DNA of 64,000 nucleotides from Ruminococcus sp. (lineage in GTDB: Bacteria > Bacillota > Clostridia > Oscillospirales > Ruminococcaceae), in the NCBI GenBank assembly GCA_017558505.1, contig JAFYUM010000006.1, forward strand, positions 248,001 to 312,000. The letters are read 5' to 3'. Every line of letters starts with the position of its first letter. Position 1 is the stretch's first letter. The position numbers were made by a program, and so were the translations under genes. The notes below the pieces were generated by a model. The model ran no database searches. It worked only from the letters and a program-made list of their open reading frames with translations, and was not told where the DNA came from. Shown one piece after another: positions 16,421-25,074 of the stretch.

Positions 16421-17968
16421 TTGCAGAAAAATCTGATAGAGAAAATTAAGGAGTCACTTGGCTCGGTTATTCCTGTTGCGGCTATTGTCTTTATACTTAT
16501 GCTGTCAATTGTTCCTGTAAGCGGTGAAATGTTCTTTATGTTCTTTATAGGAACGGTTATGCTTGTTGTGGGAATAGGCCTTTTTACACTTGGTGCCGAT
16601 ACTTCTATGATTATCATAGGTGAAGAAATTGGTGCAAAGCTTGTAAAACTGAAAAAAATATGGCTTATCTTACCGGTGTGTTTTATAATAGGTGTGCTTG
16701 TAACAGTTGCAGAGCCTGATTTAAAAGTACTTGCCGATCAGACGCCTATTGTAGATTCGCAGGTTATGATATGGGCAGTAGGTATAGGTGTAGGTATATT
16801 TCTTGCACTTGCGTTTCTGCGTATATTCCTACAGATAAAAATATCAATTTTATTTGTTATTTTGTACGCATTGGTATTTGTTTTTGCCTGTTCTCCGCTT
16901 ATTTCATCAAGCTTTATTCCTACGGCATTTGATTCGGGTGGTGTTACAACAGGTCCGATTACAGTTCCGTTTATTATGGCGTTAGGTCTTGGTTTGTCGT
17001 CAATACGTGGTGATAAAACATCGGAGGAGGACAGCTTCGGACTTGTTGCAATGTGTTCCATAGGACCTATCCTGACAGTGCTTATTCTCGGTGCTATGAG
17101 CAATACCGACATTCCACAGCAGACTCTTGAGCCTATTGGTGAATACAGTCTTGTGTCCGAGGTTTTCGGCAAGTTCGTTCATACACTTCCCCACTATATG
17201 AAAGATGTTGCTATGGCAATACTTCCTATAGTTGCATTTTTTGTTTTGTTCAACGCCGTATCGCTAAAGCTTGACAAGAAAACGCTTATAAAGATTTATG
17301 TTGGACTTGTCTTTACTTATATCGGACTTGTACTTTTCCTCACAGGAGCAAATGTCGGATTTATGCCCATAGGTCAGTACCTTGGTGAAAGTCTTGCAGG
17401 CGGTTATTCATGGATACTCATACCAATTGGAATGGTCATCGGCTATTTTATTGTTTCCGCCGAGCCTGCCGTTCATGTACTTAAACAGCAGGTTGAAACG
17501 ATAACAGAGGGCAGAATTTCTGCAAGAGCGTTAGGAATGAGCCTTGCTATCGGTGTTGCCTGTTCTGTGGGAATTGCAATGTTAAGAGTTATAACAGGCA
17601 TATCAATTCTCTGGTTCTTGATTCCCGGATATACTTTTGCTCTTATAATAAGCTTTCTTGTTCCGCCTATATTCACATCTGTTGCCTTTGACGCAGGCGG
17701 AGTTGCTTCCGGTCCTCTGACAGCAACATTCCTTCTTCCTCTTGCAATGGGTGCAAGCACTGCCGCAGGCGGAAATATGGCGGAGGACGCATTCGGAATA
17801 GTAGCTATGGTTGCTATGACTCCGCTTCTTACAATTCAGCTTTTAGGACTTATCAGCAAATTCAGATCGGCTCCGAAAACAGCTGCAATTGAAGGTCAGG
17901 TGTTCCCTGTAATACTTGATGCAAACTGTGATACAGTTGTTATTCTCGACAAGAGGGAGGGAGTTTGA
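16421..17968 (+). CDS. DUF1538-type integral membrane protein with internal duplication
   Basis: 515 residues, about 12-14 hydrophobic segments. It contains two homologous halves: TAFDSGGVTTGPITVPFIMA with DSFGLVAMCSIGP (about residues 167-215), and VAFDAGGVASGPLTATFLLP with DAFGIVAMVAMTP (about 420-470). The paired acidic/Gly-rich loops in both halves look like an inverted-repeat transporter or channel core. I recognise this as the DUF1538 family, whose substrate I do not know. The start is probably TTG at 16421, with AAGGGGTG eight bases upstream; a GTG at 16412 would overlap that site. A double PII-like gene begins two bases after its stop, suggesting a PII-gated transporter, which is inference. 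Confidence 0.8.
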   Translation: MQKNLIEKIKESLGSVIPVAAIVFILMLSIVPVSGEMFFMFFIGTVMLVVGIGLFTLGADTSMIIIGEEIGAKLVKLKKIWLILPVCFIIGVLVTVAEPDLKVLADQTPIVDSQVMIWAVGIGVGIFLALAFLRIFLQIKISILFVILYALVFVFACSPLISSSFIPTAFDSGGVTTGPITVPFIMALGLGLSSIRGDKTSEEDSFGLVAMCSIGPILTVLILGAMSNTDIPQQTLEPIGEYSLVSEVFGKFVHTLPHYMKDVAMAILPIVAFFVLFNAVSLKLDKKTLIKIYVGLVFTYIGLVLFLTGANVGFMPIGQYLGESLAGGYSWILIPIGMVIGYFIVSAEPAVHVLKQQVETITEGRISARALGMSLAIGVACSVGIAMLRVITGISILWFLIPGYTFALIISFLVPPIFTSVAFDAGGVASGPLTATFLLPLAMGASTAAGGNMAEDAFGIVAMVAMTPLLTIQLLGLISKFRSAPKTAAIEGQVFPVILDANCDTVVILDKREGV

Positions 17969-17970
17969 AT

Positions 17971-18651
17971 ATGAAAGCTATGATACTTATTGCTGATTAC
18001 AGCTGCAGCCATATTGTACAGAATATTCTTGCGGAAGAAAATATTGCCTGTCGTTTTCTTACCCATGCTTACGGTTCGGCTGATTCTGAAATGCTTGATT
18101 ATTTAGGACTCGGAGAAAATAAGAAAGTAACAGCGTTTTCCTTTGTACCGGAAAGCAAGGTTATGCACCTTTATGAAGTATTCAACAATAAATTATCTCT
18201 TACAAAAGCAGGTAAGGGTATAGCGTTTACAGTTCCCATATCAGCAGCGTCAAATGTGGCGTTTTCGCTTGGAGGAACAACACCTGAAAAGGAGGAGATT
18301 ACAGAAATGATCGATGCAAAATATGAGCTTATCGTAACTATAGTGAACCGTGGCGGATTTGAGGCGGTTAAAGAGGCTGCCAAAAGTGCAGGTGCAAGAG
18401 GTGGCACACTTCTTCATGGTCTTGGACTTGGAGGTGAGGAAGCTGCAAAGTTTTTAGGCATTTCAATTCAGCCTGAAAAGGATGTTGTATTTATTGTTGC
18501 GGGAAAAGAAGATAGAGAACAGATTATGAAAAAAATCATGGAGGAAGCAGGTATTCTCACAGAAAATCGTGGAATATGCTTCTCGCTTCCCGTTGATACG
18601 GCATTAGGACTTGCAGGAAATATGGGCAGTATTGAAAATATGGTTAAATGA
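17971..18651 (+). CDS. Double PII-like (GlnB-type) regulatory protein
   Basis: 226 residues made of two tandem PII/GlnB-like domains. The first covers about 1-100 and ends GKGIAFTVPISAA; the second covers about 112-226 and ends NRGICFSLPVDTALG. Both show the betaalphabeta pattern and the closing strand of PII folds. The second has a glycine-rich loop (GARGGTLLHGLGLG) in the T-loop position, whereas the first has THAYGSADSEMLDYLG. PII proteins sense ATP/ADP/2-oxoglutarate or other ligands and bind a membrane transporter. The adjacent duplicated membrane protein is the obvious partner. ATG at 17971 chosen because GGGAGGGAG ends seven bases upstream. Confidence 0.8.
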   Translation: MKAMILIADYSCSHIVQNILAEENIACRFLTHAYGSADSEMLDYLGLGENKKVTAFSFVPESKVMHLYEVFNNKLSLTKAGKGIAFTVPISAASNVAFSLGGTTPEKEEITEMIDAKYELIVTIVNRGGFEAVKEAAKSAGARGGTLLHGLGLGGEEAAKFLGISIQPEKDVVFIVAGKEDREQIMKKIMEEAGILTENRGICFSLPVDTALGLAGNMGSIENMVK

Positions 18652-18653
18652 AG

Positions 18654-18686
18654 AAAAGGACGCTCTGACAATGAGCGTCCTTTTTC
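18654..18686 (+). terminator. Terminator after the PII-like gene
   Basis: Twelve-base stem (18654-18665 and 18673-18684) with a seven-base loop and a T-tail. The adjacent stop of the GH16 gene at 18689 suggests it works in both directions. Confidence 0.85.
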
Positions 18687-18688
18687 GT

Positions 18689-20659
18689 TTATTCTGTTAT
18701 GTTATTGTCACATAACTCTTTTCTCATCATGCAGAAATCAAATACATCAAGTCTTTCATCTCTGTAAAAATCAGCGGACTGTGTGTCTTTTAGCTGAACA
18801 TCAGGAACGGCAAGCAGCCATTTCTGTAACAGAACAAGATCTGCAACAGTAAACTCTCCGTCAGCGTTTACATCACCCTTGACAGTATTGTTTTCAAGGT
18901 ATTCAGCATATGAATAGAAGTCGGCGCCAAGCTCATTTATATCTGTATTCAGCCCGGAAAGAGGTGAAATGTTATAACCGTCGCTGTAGTAAAGGTCGTA
19001 ACTGCTGTTCATTGTGTTGCTGAAAATCATTTTATTGCCGTCAATGGGGCAGACATCCGAACAGTCATAATCTGCGGAATTAATTGTGAGGGAAGATATC
19101 TCTTTTCCGTCATAGCACATTATTCTGTCACAGTGATTGTCAGCTGAATGCCATGCTGTGAAATAGAGCTTATCACCCTTTACAATGGGATAGTAGGCAT
19201 TAATTCCGCTTTCGCTGTATATGGCATCTGTTATGCCTGTTTCAGCTTCTGTGCGGTATATTGAGCCTATTCTGTCGGTATAGCCTGCATAGTAAATATA
19301 CTTTCCGTCCTCTGAAAAACATGGCATTGCCTCCTCTGTGGGAGTGTCAGTAAGCATTGTGACTTCCCTTGTTTCAATATCAAGAAGCGCAAGGTCGTAG
19401 ACAAAATCATTGGCGGAATTGCTCCAGTAGCCTCGTTTGAAAATGATACTTTTACCGTTGGGGGAAAATTTCGGATCCTCATTGCGAAATCCGCTGTTCT
19501 GCGTCAGATTTGTTATTTCGCCGTTGTCATAGAGGAAAACATCCCATTCATCAGCCTTCCGGTCGATAGCCATAAACGTGAATTGTTCAGGAGAATTTCC
19601 GAAATATCCGTTCATAGCATGAACAAAATCTCCGCTTATGGTTTGGGTTGTGCCGTTGGGAGAACGGAGATACAATTTGCTGTCAAGGGCGGAATAATCG
19701 CTGTAATTGTGCCATAATAGCCAGCCCTTGGGCAGCATTGCCTTTTCAGACCAGCCGCTGTCGGGATAAGATTCGTTCTGCGGAGTATCGCCGCTTTCGT
19801 GAAATGTAATTATTCTGACGTAATCCACTTCAAATTCAGTCTGGTCAAAATCAGGAGAACCTGCCCAGTTTTTCGGAAACCATAATCCAAGCCAGAATCG
19901 GCTTTCATTGGTTGGTATGAAATCGTATGAAGTATACGTAAGAACATCGTCAAAGTAATAGTCAACACGTGGTGTTTCTGTTTCGCTGCCTGTATGCCAG
20001 TCGAAGCGATATGTATGAAATTCGCCGTCAGCCTGATTTCCACAGTAAGGAATAGCAGTTTTATGTTCGTTGTCGCCTTCACCTGTCCATGTTGTGCAGA
20101 GGGCATGGGTGAGGCTGAAATTATCGTTTTCATCCCGTCCCGGAAATTCTATATCTATTTCGTGATTTACAATTTGCAGTTTATCCTCGGAATAATGCTC
20201 CTCGTATTCAAATGTCCACATAGCTGAACAGCAGCCAAGTTCCGGTGCAATTTTAGCGCGTATTTCGTAGCTGCCAGAGCCGAAATATTCTCTTGTGGCA
20301 ATAGCACCTCCGCAGCGTTTTCCATCCTCACGACGGCTTTTGTCACGGTTTATGCCCTTGAGTTCGCCCTCATAATCGTTTCCCAAACCTGTCAGAACGA
20401 GATTTCCGTCACGGAGAGTTACGTTATCGGCGATAACTCCGCCGTTATAGTCTTCGGTTTTTCCGCCGACAGTGACGGTGCCGCCCCAGTTCTTTTCAGC
20501 AATAAGCCATTTGTCGCTGTTGAGAATGTCGCCGCTGAAATCTTCATAAAAAATGTCGGCAGTGTTATTTTCTGCTGATGCAGGTATCGGTACTGCAAAT
20601 GGGAGTGTTGCTGTTAGTGTAAGAGATATAAGGCGATTTATGATTTTATGCTTGTTCAT
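18689..20659 (-). CDS. Secreted GH16 beta-glucanase with WD40-like propeller region and dockerin
   Basis: 656 residues. Signal peptide at 1-29 (ends PIPASA). GH16 domain about 33-300 with catalytic HEIDIEF (E167, D169, E171), the strand form seen in lichenases and laminarinases acting on beta-1,3(-1,4)-glucans. Residues about 330-590 contain repeated PKFSPNGKSIIFKRG and PCFSEDGKYIYYAG units, typical of TolB/PD40 beta-propeller blades, unusual beside GH16. The end is a divergent dockerin (GDVNADGEFTVADLVLLQKW, then DVFDFCMMRKEL). Start at 20659 has GGAGG eight bases upstream and opens the signal peptide; a longer upstream frame is not supported. Confidence 0.9.
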   Translation of the reverse strand: MNKHKIINRLISLTLTATLPFAVPIPASAENNTADIFYEDFSGDILNSDKWLIAEKNWGGTVTVGGKTEDYNGGVIADNVTLRDGNLVLTGLGNDYEGELKGINRDKSRREDGKRCGGAIATREYFGSGSYEIRAKIAPELGCCSAMWTFEYEEHYSEDKLQIVNHEIDIEFPGRDENDNFSLTHALCTTWTGEGDNEHKTAIPYCGNQADGEFHTYRFDWHTGSETETPRVDYYFDDVLTYTSYDFIPTNESRFWLGLWFPKNWAGSPDFDQTEFEVDYVRIITFHESGDTPQNESYPDSGWSEKAMLPKGWLLWHNYSDYSALDSKLYLRSPNGTTQTISGDFVHAMNGYFGNSPEQFTFMAIDRKADEWDVFLYDNGEITNLTQNSGFRNEDPKFSPNGKSIIFKRGYWSNSANDFVYDLALLDIETREVTMLTDTPTEEAMPCFSEDGKYIYYAGYTDRIGSIYRTEAETGITDAIYSESGINAYYPIVKGDKLYFTAWHSADNHCDRIMCYDGKEISSLTINSADYDCSDVCPIDGNKMIFSNTMNSSYDLYYSDGYNISPLSGLNTDINELGADFYSYAEYLENNTVKGDVNADGEFTVADLVLLQKWLLAVPDVQLKDTQSADFYRDERLDVFDFCMMRKELCDNNITE

Positions 20660-20684
20660 GGTATTACCTCCGTACTTTTTTCTT

Positions 20685-20713
20685 ATTATATCATAATTCT
20701 GCTGAAAATGCAA
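20685..20713 (-). promoter_or_regulatory. Promoter of the GH16 gene
   Basis: Minus strand TTGCAT (20713-20708), 17-base spacer, TATAAT (20690-20685). Confidence 0.7.
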
Positions 20714-20769
20714 TTGAGTTCTTCTGATATGTATGTAAAAAATAAACGCAGAAATTTTTATCTGCACAG

Positions 20770-21060
20770 AATTACGGTATATCGCAAAATTATTCGTTTG
20801 TCACGGCGCGTTGAGTGCCCCGTTCACTACAGTGTTATATTATGGCTTGTGGGTGATTTCGTGACGATGTGGGCATCGGCACGTACAATTTAAAGATGTA
20901 TTGCCGAATTGTGCGTTCGACAGGTATGACACCTGCGGTTATTTGTGATATCAAAACCATTACAAAAAATTACATCGCAACTAAAACGTTCAAAAATTAT
21001 TACATATAAATTAAATCAACAATACAATCCAACGTCAAATTATATACAATTCCTATATTC
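20770..21060. other. Intergenic stretch without supported gene
   Basis: Between the divergent GH16 and VWA promoters. The part 20800-20940 is noticeably more GC-rich than its surroundings and contains a small inverted repeat (caggt-atgac-acctg, 20919-20933). No frame with a ribosome binding site or recognisable product was found. It may be a decayed insertion; I see no further structure. Confidence 0.4.
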
Positions 21061-21062
21061 TA

Positions 21063-21091
21063 TTGATTTTATTTATTGCAAATGCTATAAT
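21063..21091 (+). promoter_or_regulatory. Promoter of the VWA lipoprotein gene
   Basis: TTGATT (21063-21068), 17-base spacer, TATAAT (21086-21091). Confidence 0.75.
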
Positions 21092-21167
21092 CAAAGCATA
21101 GAAAAAATCTATTGCAATATTGCAGAAAACATTAGGGGTTAAAGTAAATCTGAAAGGACGTTTTATT

Positions 21168-22769
21168 ATGAAAAAACACACATTAAAATGCTTATTTACA
21201 TCAGCAATGGTTATTACATCATTTACTTCTTGCGGACCTAAAGAAGAATCATTCAGTTCACGGACAGAATTATCCTCAGTGAATAAAAGTGAAGTTTGTG
21301 AAGAGCCAGCCGGTTCGCCAAGTCTGAATAATTCTTCTTCGGATAATATAAGCTATTCAACAAGTACAAACGATGCTGATTATATGTATTTTGGTTCGGA
21401 GGAATATTCTGAAATAGTTGAAAACGGTTTTAAATCGGTTGCGGCAAATCCGCTTTCAACATTTTCGGCAGATGTTGATACAGCTTCCTATGCAAATGTC
21501 AGAAGAATGATAAATGACAGCGGCTATATTTATGATAAAAACGCTGTAAGAATAGAAGAAATGATAAACTATTTTGATTATGACTATGAAGCTCCCACAG
21601 ATAAGCCTTTCTCTGTAATCACAGAAATGGCTGAATGTCCATGGAACACACAAAACAAGCTGTTGTCAATCGGAGTAAAGGGAATGGAAATAGAAACTGA
21701 ACGTATTCCGTCAAACATTGTATTTCTACTTGATGTTTCCGGTTCTATGTATTCGGAAGATAAGCTTCCACTTATGGCAGAAGCTTTCTGTATGCTTGCC
21801 GAAAATCTTGATGAGAATGACAGGGTTTCTATTGTAACATATGCAGGTGCTGATGCTGTTCTGCTTACAGGTACACCAGGAAATGAATATGAAGAAATAT
21901 CCAGGGTATTAAATTCTCTTGAAGCAAGCGGCTCAACAAACGGTGCAGCAGGTATAAATACTGCATATGAACTGGCGGAAGAATATTTTATAGAGGGCGG
22001 AAATAACAGAGTTATCCTTGCAACCGACGGCGACCTTAATGTAGGTGTTTCCTCTGTTGAGGAGCTTGAGGAGCTTATTACCGAAAAAAGAGAAACATGT
22101 GTGTACCTGTCAGTGCTTGGATTTGGTACGGGAAATTTAAAGGATAGCAAAATGGAAACCCTTGCTGATAAGGGCAACGGTAACTACGCCTATATTGACA
22201 GCATATCCGAGGCAAGGAAGGTTCTCGTGGAGGAAATGGGCGGAACATTGTTTACAATTGCAAAGGATGTAAAATTCCAGGTAGAATTCAACCCTGCATA
22301 TGTAGCAGAATATCGCCTTGTAGGCTATGAAAACAGAATTTTGAACGATCAGGATTTCTACGATGATACAAAGGATGCAGGTGAGATAGGTGCAGGACAT
22401 ACTGTAACAGCTCTTTATGAAATAACACCTGTAGGAAGTGACATTCCGCTTAAGTATCAGCCCGAAGAAGCAACAGAAACAGAGTATTCAGGTGAATGGC
22501 TTACAGTAAGCGTAAGTTATAAAGCACCGGATTCTGACGAAAGCCAGATACTTAAATTTCCTGTCAGCGAAGAAAAAATGACTGATTTTCCCAGTGAAAA
22601 TATGCAGTTTGCAACTTGTGTTGCTGAATTTGGTATGCTTCTTTCTGAAAGTGAGTATTCGGGTAATGTAACATATGACGATATTCTCAATACTCTTTAC
22701 GGTCTTGACTGCGTAAGACAGGATAAATACAAGCAGGAATTTGTGGAGCTTGTTGAAATAGTTTCATGA
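21168..22769 (+). CDS. VWA-domain lipoprotein (YfbK-like)
   Basis: 533 residues. Lipoprotein signal ending FTSC (Cys 22). The mature part starts with a low-complexity Ser-rich spacer, then the YfbK-type N-terminal region (NPLSTFSADVDTASYANVRRMI, IEEMINYFDYDY), a von Willebrand A domain with the MIDAS motif DVSGSMYS (about 188-195), and a C-terminal region as in the YfbK/DUF3520 family. It should sit on the outer face of the membrane and bind a metal-dependent protein ligand. Physiological role unknown. Start at 21168 has AAAGGA ten bases upstream. Neighbours do not suggest an operon. Confidence 0.85.
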   Translation: MKKHTLKCLFTSAMVITSFTSCGPKEESFSSRTELSSVNKSEVCEEPAGSPSLNNSSSDNISYSTSTNDADYMYFGSEEYSEIVENGFKSVAANPLSTFSADVDTASYANVRRMINDSGYIYDKNAVRIEEMINYFDYDYEAPTDKPFSVITEMAECPWNTQNKLLSIGVKGMEIETERIPSNIVFLLDVSGSMYSEDKLPLMAEAFCMLAENLDENDRVSIVTYAGADAVLLTGTPGNEYEEISRVLNSLEASGSTNGAAGINTAYELAEEYFIEGGNNRVILATDGDLNVGVSSVEELEELITEKRETCVYLSVLGFGTGNLKDSKMETLADKGNGNYAYIDSISEARKVLVEEMGGTLFTIAKDVKFQVEFNPAYVAEYRLVGYENRILNDQDFYDDTKDAGEIGAGHTVTALYEITPVGSDIPLKYQPEEATETEYSGEWLTVSVSYKAPDSDESQILKFPVSEEKMTDFPSENMQFATCVAEFGMLLSESEYSGNVTYDDILNTLYGLDCVRQDKYKQEFVELVEIVS

Positions 22770-22807
22770 TGTGAGTTTATACAGACTGCAATTTTGTTAT
22801 AATAAAA

Positions 22808-22836
22808 AAATACCGCACAGTTTTTGTGCGGTATTT
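22808..22836. terminator. Bidirectional terminator between the two lipoprotein genes
   Basis: Twelve-base stem (22808-22819 and 22825-22836, aaataccgcaca / tgtgcggtattt) with a five-base loop, between converging genes. Confidence 0.8.
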
Positions 22837-22839
22837 CCT

Positions 22840-24192
22840 TTAATATAATCTTGTAATAAACCAGTCTTCTTCAAAACGGCTGTTAAAATATGCTTTTGCC
22901 ATATCATCATATAAATAATCTGTTCTTCCCATAAACATTTCATTATACTTTGCGTATAGTGAGTTTTCATATGTGTAAGGATAAACTTTATTATAATATT
23001 CTGTAAGTATCTGTGACATTTCTGTTCTTATATCTACGGTTGGCTCGCTGACTAAATAATAATCATAGTGAGAATTTGCCCATTCGCTATCCCATTCAAT
23101 CATCAGCTCATAAATTCTTACAGGCTTGCTTGTATAGGGATCTATTGCAAGAAGCGCTTCTTCTATAACAGACCAGTCGCTTTTGCTGTAAGCCTCCAGA
23201 ATCTTGTCTTTTCCGATTATTTCAATCAACATTTTCAGATATAAAATGCGTTGGTCTTCAATATAGTTTATATCGCCCATATTATATTCTGTTTCTAAAA
23301 ATACAGTCATTCCCTCGTTTAAAAAACTACCTAAATTGTCAACTTTATTGGATACAGTATTATGAAAAATTTCATGTTTTAACAGATAATGTATATCGTT
23401 ATCTACATAAGGAAGACCTGTTTCTTCATATGCATATGAATTGTAGTAACATTCTTTGTATTCATCAGTTTCAATTATATAAAAAATAATTTTGTTTTCA
23501 TCAACTCTGTATTCCGCACCATACATACTTTTTTCATTTTCTTCATAGAAAACTATAAATTCTATTTGCATAGTCTGTAGTTTATCGTATATTTCTTCCC
23601 TTTGAATATAAGCATTATCATCAAAATATTCAACCATATGGAAAAGCCATTTTTTATATTTATATTCAATATTCTGATTTGAAAGCAATGCACATATCAG
23701 AAGCTTTGCTTCTAAACACGGATTATAATTTTCTCCGTAAATGTAATCAATTTCTTCGTCTATACGCTTTATTTGTTCAGCGTAGATTTCAGATGAACAT
23801 GATATATCGTTTCCTACAAATATGTTGAAAGGCAAAGGCTTGAAGTTGATATAAAAATCGTCGGGACTTTTCACGGTATTTACTTTCTGTTCAGATATTG
23901 AAGCATAATCAGATACAGCAGAAGTAGTGAGAGTAGCATTGACTAAAGGTTCTGCGTTAATTGCAGACTGAACAGCTATGGTTTCGGATGTAAAATCAGT
24001 AACGCAATTACTGCTGACAGAAGTCGTTTCATTAATTACTGGTTTTACTTCGTCTGTTTCAGTCGTAGTTATAGTTGTGGGGTGCATGTTTAATGAACTT
24101 TCCTCAACATTTACAGATGGAACAACGTAGCAAGCTGATAAAGATAAGGTTGATAAAGATATGCAGAATAATTTTTTAATAGTGTTTTTCAT
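22840..24192 (-). CDS. Putative gluzincin metalloprotease lipoprotein
   Basis: 450 residues. Lipobox LSAC (Cys 21) after a short signal; a Thr/Ser-rich spacer to about residue 110; then a globular domain containing HEIFH (residues 273-277), a zinc-binding HExxH, followed by NEGMTVFLE with Glu 293 in the position of the third zinc ligand of gluzincins of the peptidase MA type. The spacing from the second His to the Glu (16) fits that clan. I do not recognise a named family. It would act on the cell surface. It converges with the VWA lipoprotein gene and has AAAAGG as a weak binding site. Confidence 0.75.
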   Translation of the reverse strand: MKNTIKKLFCISLSTLSLSACYVVPSVNVEESSLNMHPTTITTTETDEVKPVINETTSVSSNCVTDFTSETIAVQSAINAEPLVNATLTTSAVSDYASISEQKVNTVKSPDDFYINFKPLPFNIFVGNDISCSSEIYAEQIKRIDEEIDYIYGENYNPCLEAKLLICALLSNQNIEYKYKKWLFHMVEYFDDNAYIQREEIYDKLQTMQIEFIVFYEENEKSMYGAEYRVDENKIIFYIIETDEYKECYYNSYAYEETGLPYVDNDIHYLLKHEIFHNTVSNKVDNLGSFLNEGMTVFLETEYNMGDINYIEDQRILYLKMLIEIIGKDKILEAYSKSDWSVIEEALLAIDPYTSKPVRIYELMIEWDSEWANSHYDYYLVSEPTVDIRTEMSQILTEYYNKVYPYTYENSLYAKYNEMFMGRTDYLYDDMAKAYFNSRFEEDWFITRLY

Positions 24193-24356
24193 ATGTAATA
24201 AACCTTTTCATGAATATATATTGTGTTTGTATCGTTTCTAATATATTACTCAATGAAAAAATCAAATCTATTACAATGAAAATCAAAGTTTTTATAGAAA
24301 ATTCTGATGTCAGTTCAGAGATACGCTTGTATATGTCGAAAAACAGGCTCAATCTG

Positions 24357-24385
24357 TTGCGTTTTTATCAAAAATATGATATAAT
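24357..24385 (+). promoter_or_regulatory. Promoter of the P-loop kinase gene, with structured leader
   Basis: TTGCGT (24357-24362), 17-base spacer, TATAAT (24380-24385). The roughly 130-nt leader is flanked by complementary segments (near 24409-24420 and 24499-24511, aataagaattt / aaattcttatt) that could pair. The -10 region and downstream atacacgtaaaca are similar to the promoter at 28334. The rest of 24193-24356 shows nothing recognisable. Confidence 0.6.
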
Positions 24386-24526
24386 GATATACACGTAAAC
24401 AAGTGTGAGAATAAGAATTTAATGAGCAAAACAGAGATTTATTGAGGAAGAACCTTTCTTCAGAAAGTTTTTCCCAGTAAGCCCCAATTATACTTCGTAA
24501 AATTCTTATTTGAGGGGATGAATGAG

Positions 24527-25042
24527 ATGATTGTTTTAATTGCAGGAGCGTCACACACGGGCAAAACTGCACTTGCTCAAAAATTGCTTGAAAAATACAA
24601 ATACCCGTATCTTTCGATAGACCATCTGAAAATGGGCTTAATTCGCAGCGGTAATACAAAACTTACTCCTACGAGTGATGATAATGATATGACTGCATAC
24701 TTATGGCCTATTGTCCTCGAAATGATTAAAACAGCTGTCGAAAACAAGCAGAACTTAATTGTCGAGGGTTGCTATATTCCATATGATTGGCAGAAAGACC
24801 TTGACTCCCGATATCTTGAAAGCATCAGATATTACTGCTTGGTAATGAGTGAAGAATATATCAGAAATCACTTTGCTGACATAAAGAAATATGCCAACAC
24901 TATTGAAAAAAGATTAGATGACGAATGTTGTACAATGGAAAGTGTTTTGTCAGATAATGCAGAAGTCCTCGCTCTTGCAAAAAAGCATAATACAAACTAT
25001 ATACTTATTGAAGATAAGTACGAAATCGATATTGATTTATAA
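24527..25042 (+). CDS. P-loop kinase-like protein
   Basis: 171 residues beginning MIVLIAGASHTGKT, a Walker A motif (GASHTGKT). IDHLKMGLIRSG follows as the substrate/Walker-B-like region of small-molecule kinases (shikimate, gluconate or zeta-toxin fold), then NLIVEGCYIP and the R-containing lid VSEEYIRNHF-like segment. Substrate unknown; it could be a sugar, nucleotide or antibiotic kinase. Two starts are possible: ATG 24518 directly abuts the GAGGGG box, so ATG 24527 is preferred. First gene of the accessory island; the following MATE gene is 32 bases away. Confidence 0.7.
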   Translation: MIVLIAGASHTGKTALAQKLLEKYKYPYLSIDHLKMGLIRSGNTKLTPTSDDNDMTAYLWPIVLEMIKTAVENKQNLIVEGCYIPYDWQKDLDSRYLESIRYYCLVMSEEYIRNHFADIKKYANTIEKRLDDECCTMESVLSDNAEVLALAKKHNTNYILIEDKYEIDIDL

Positions 25043-25074
25043 AAAATGCAATTTCTCAGCTTGACTTCAACATT

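Noticed and set aside
20800..20940. Hidden gene in the GC-richer patch before the VWA gene
   Set aside because: Open frames are short, lack ribosome sites and match no recognisable protein.
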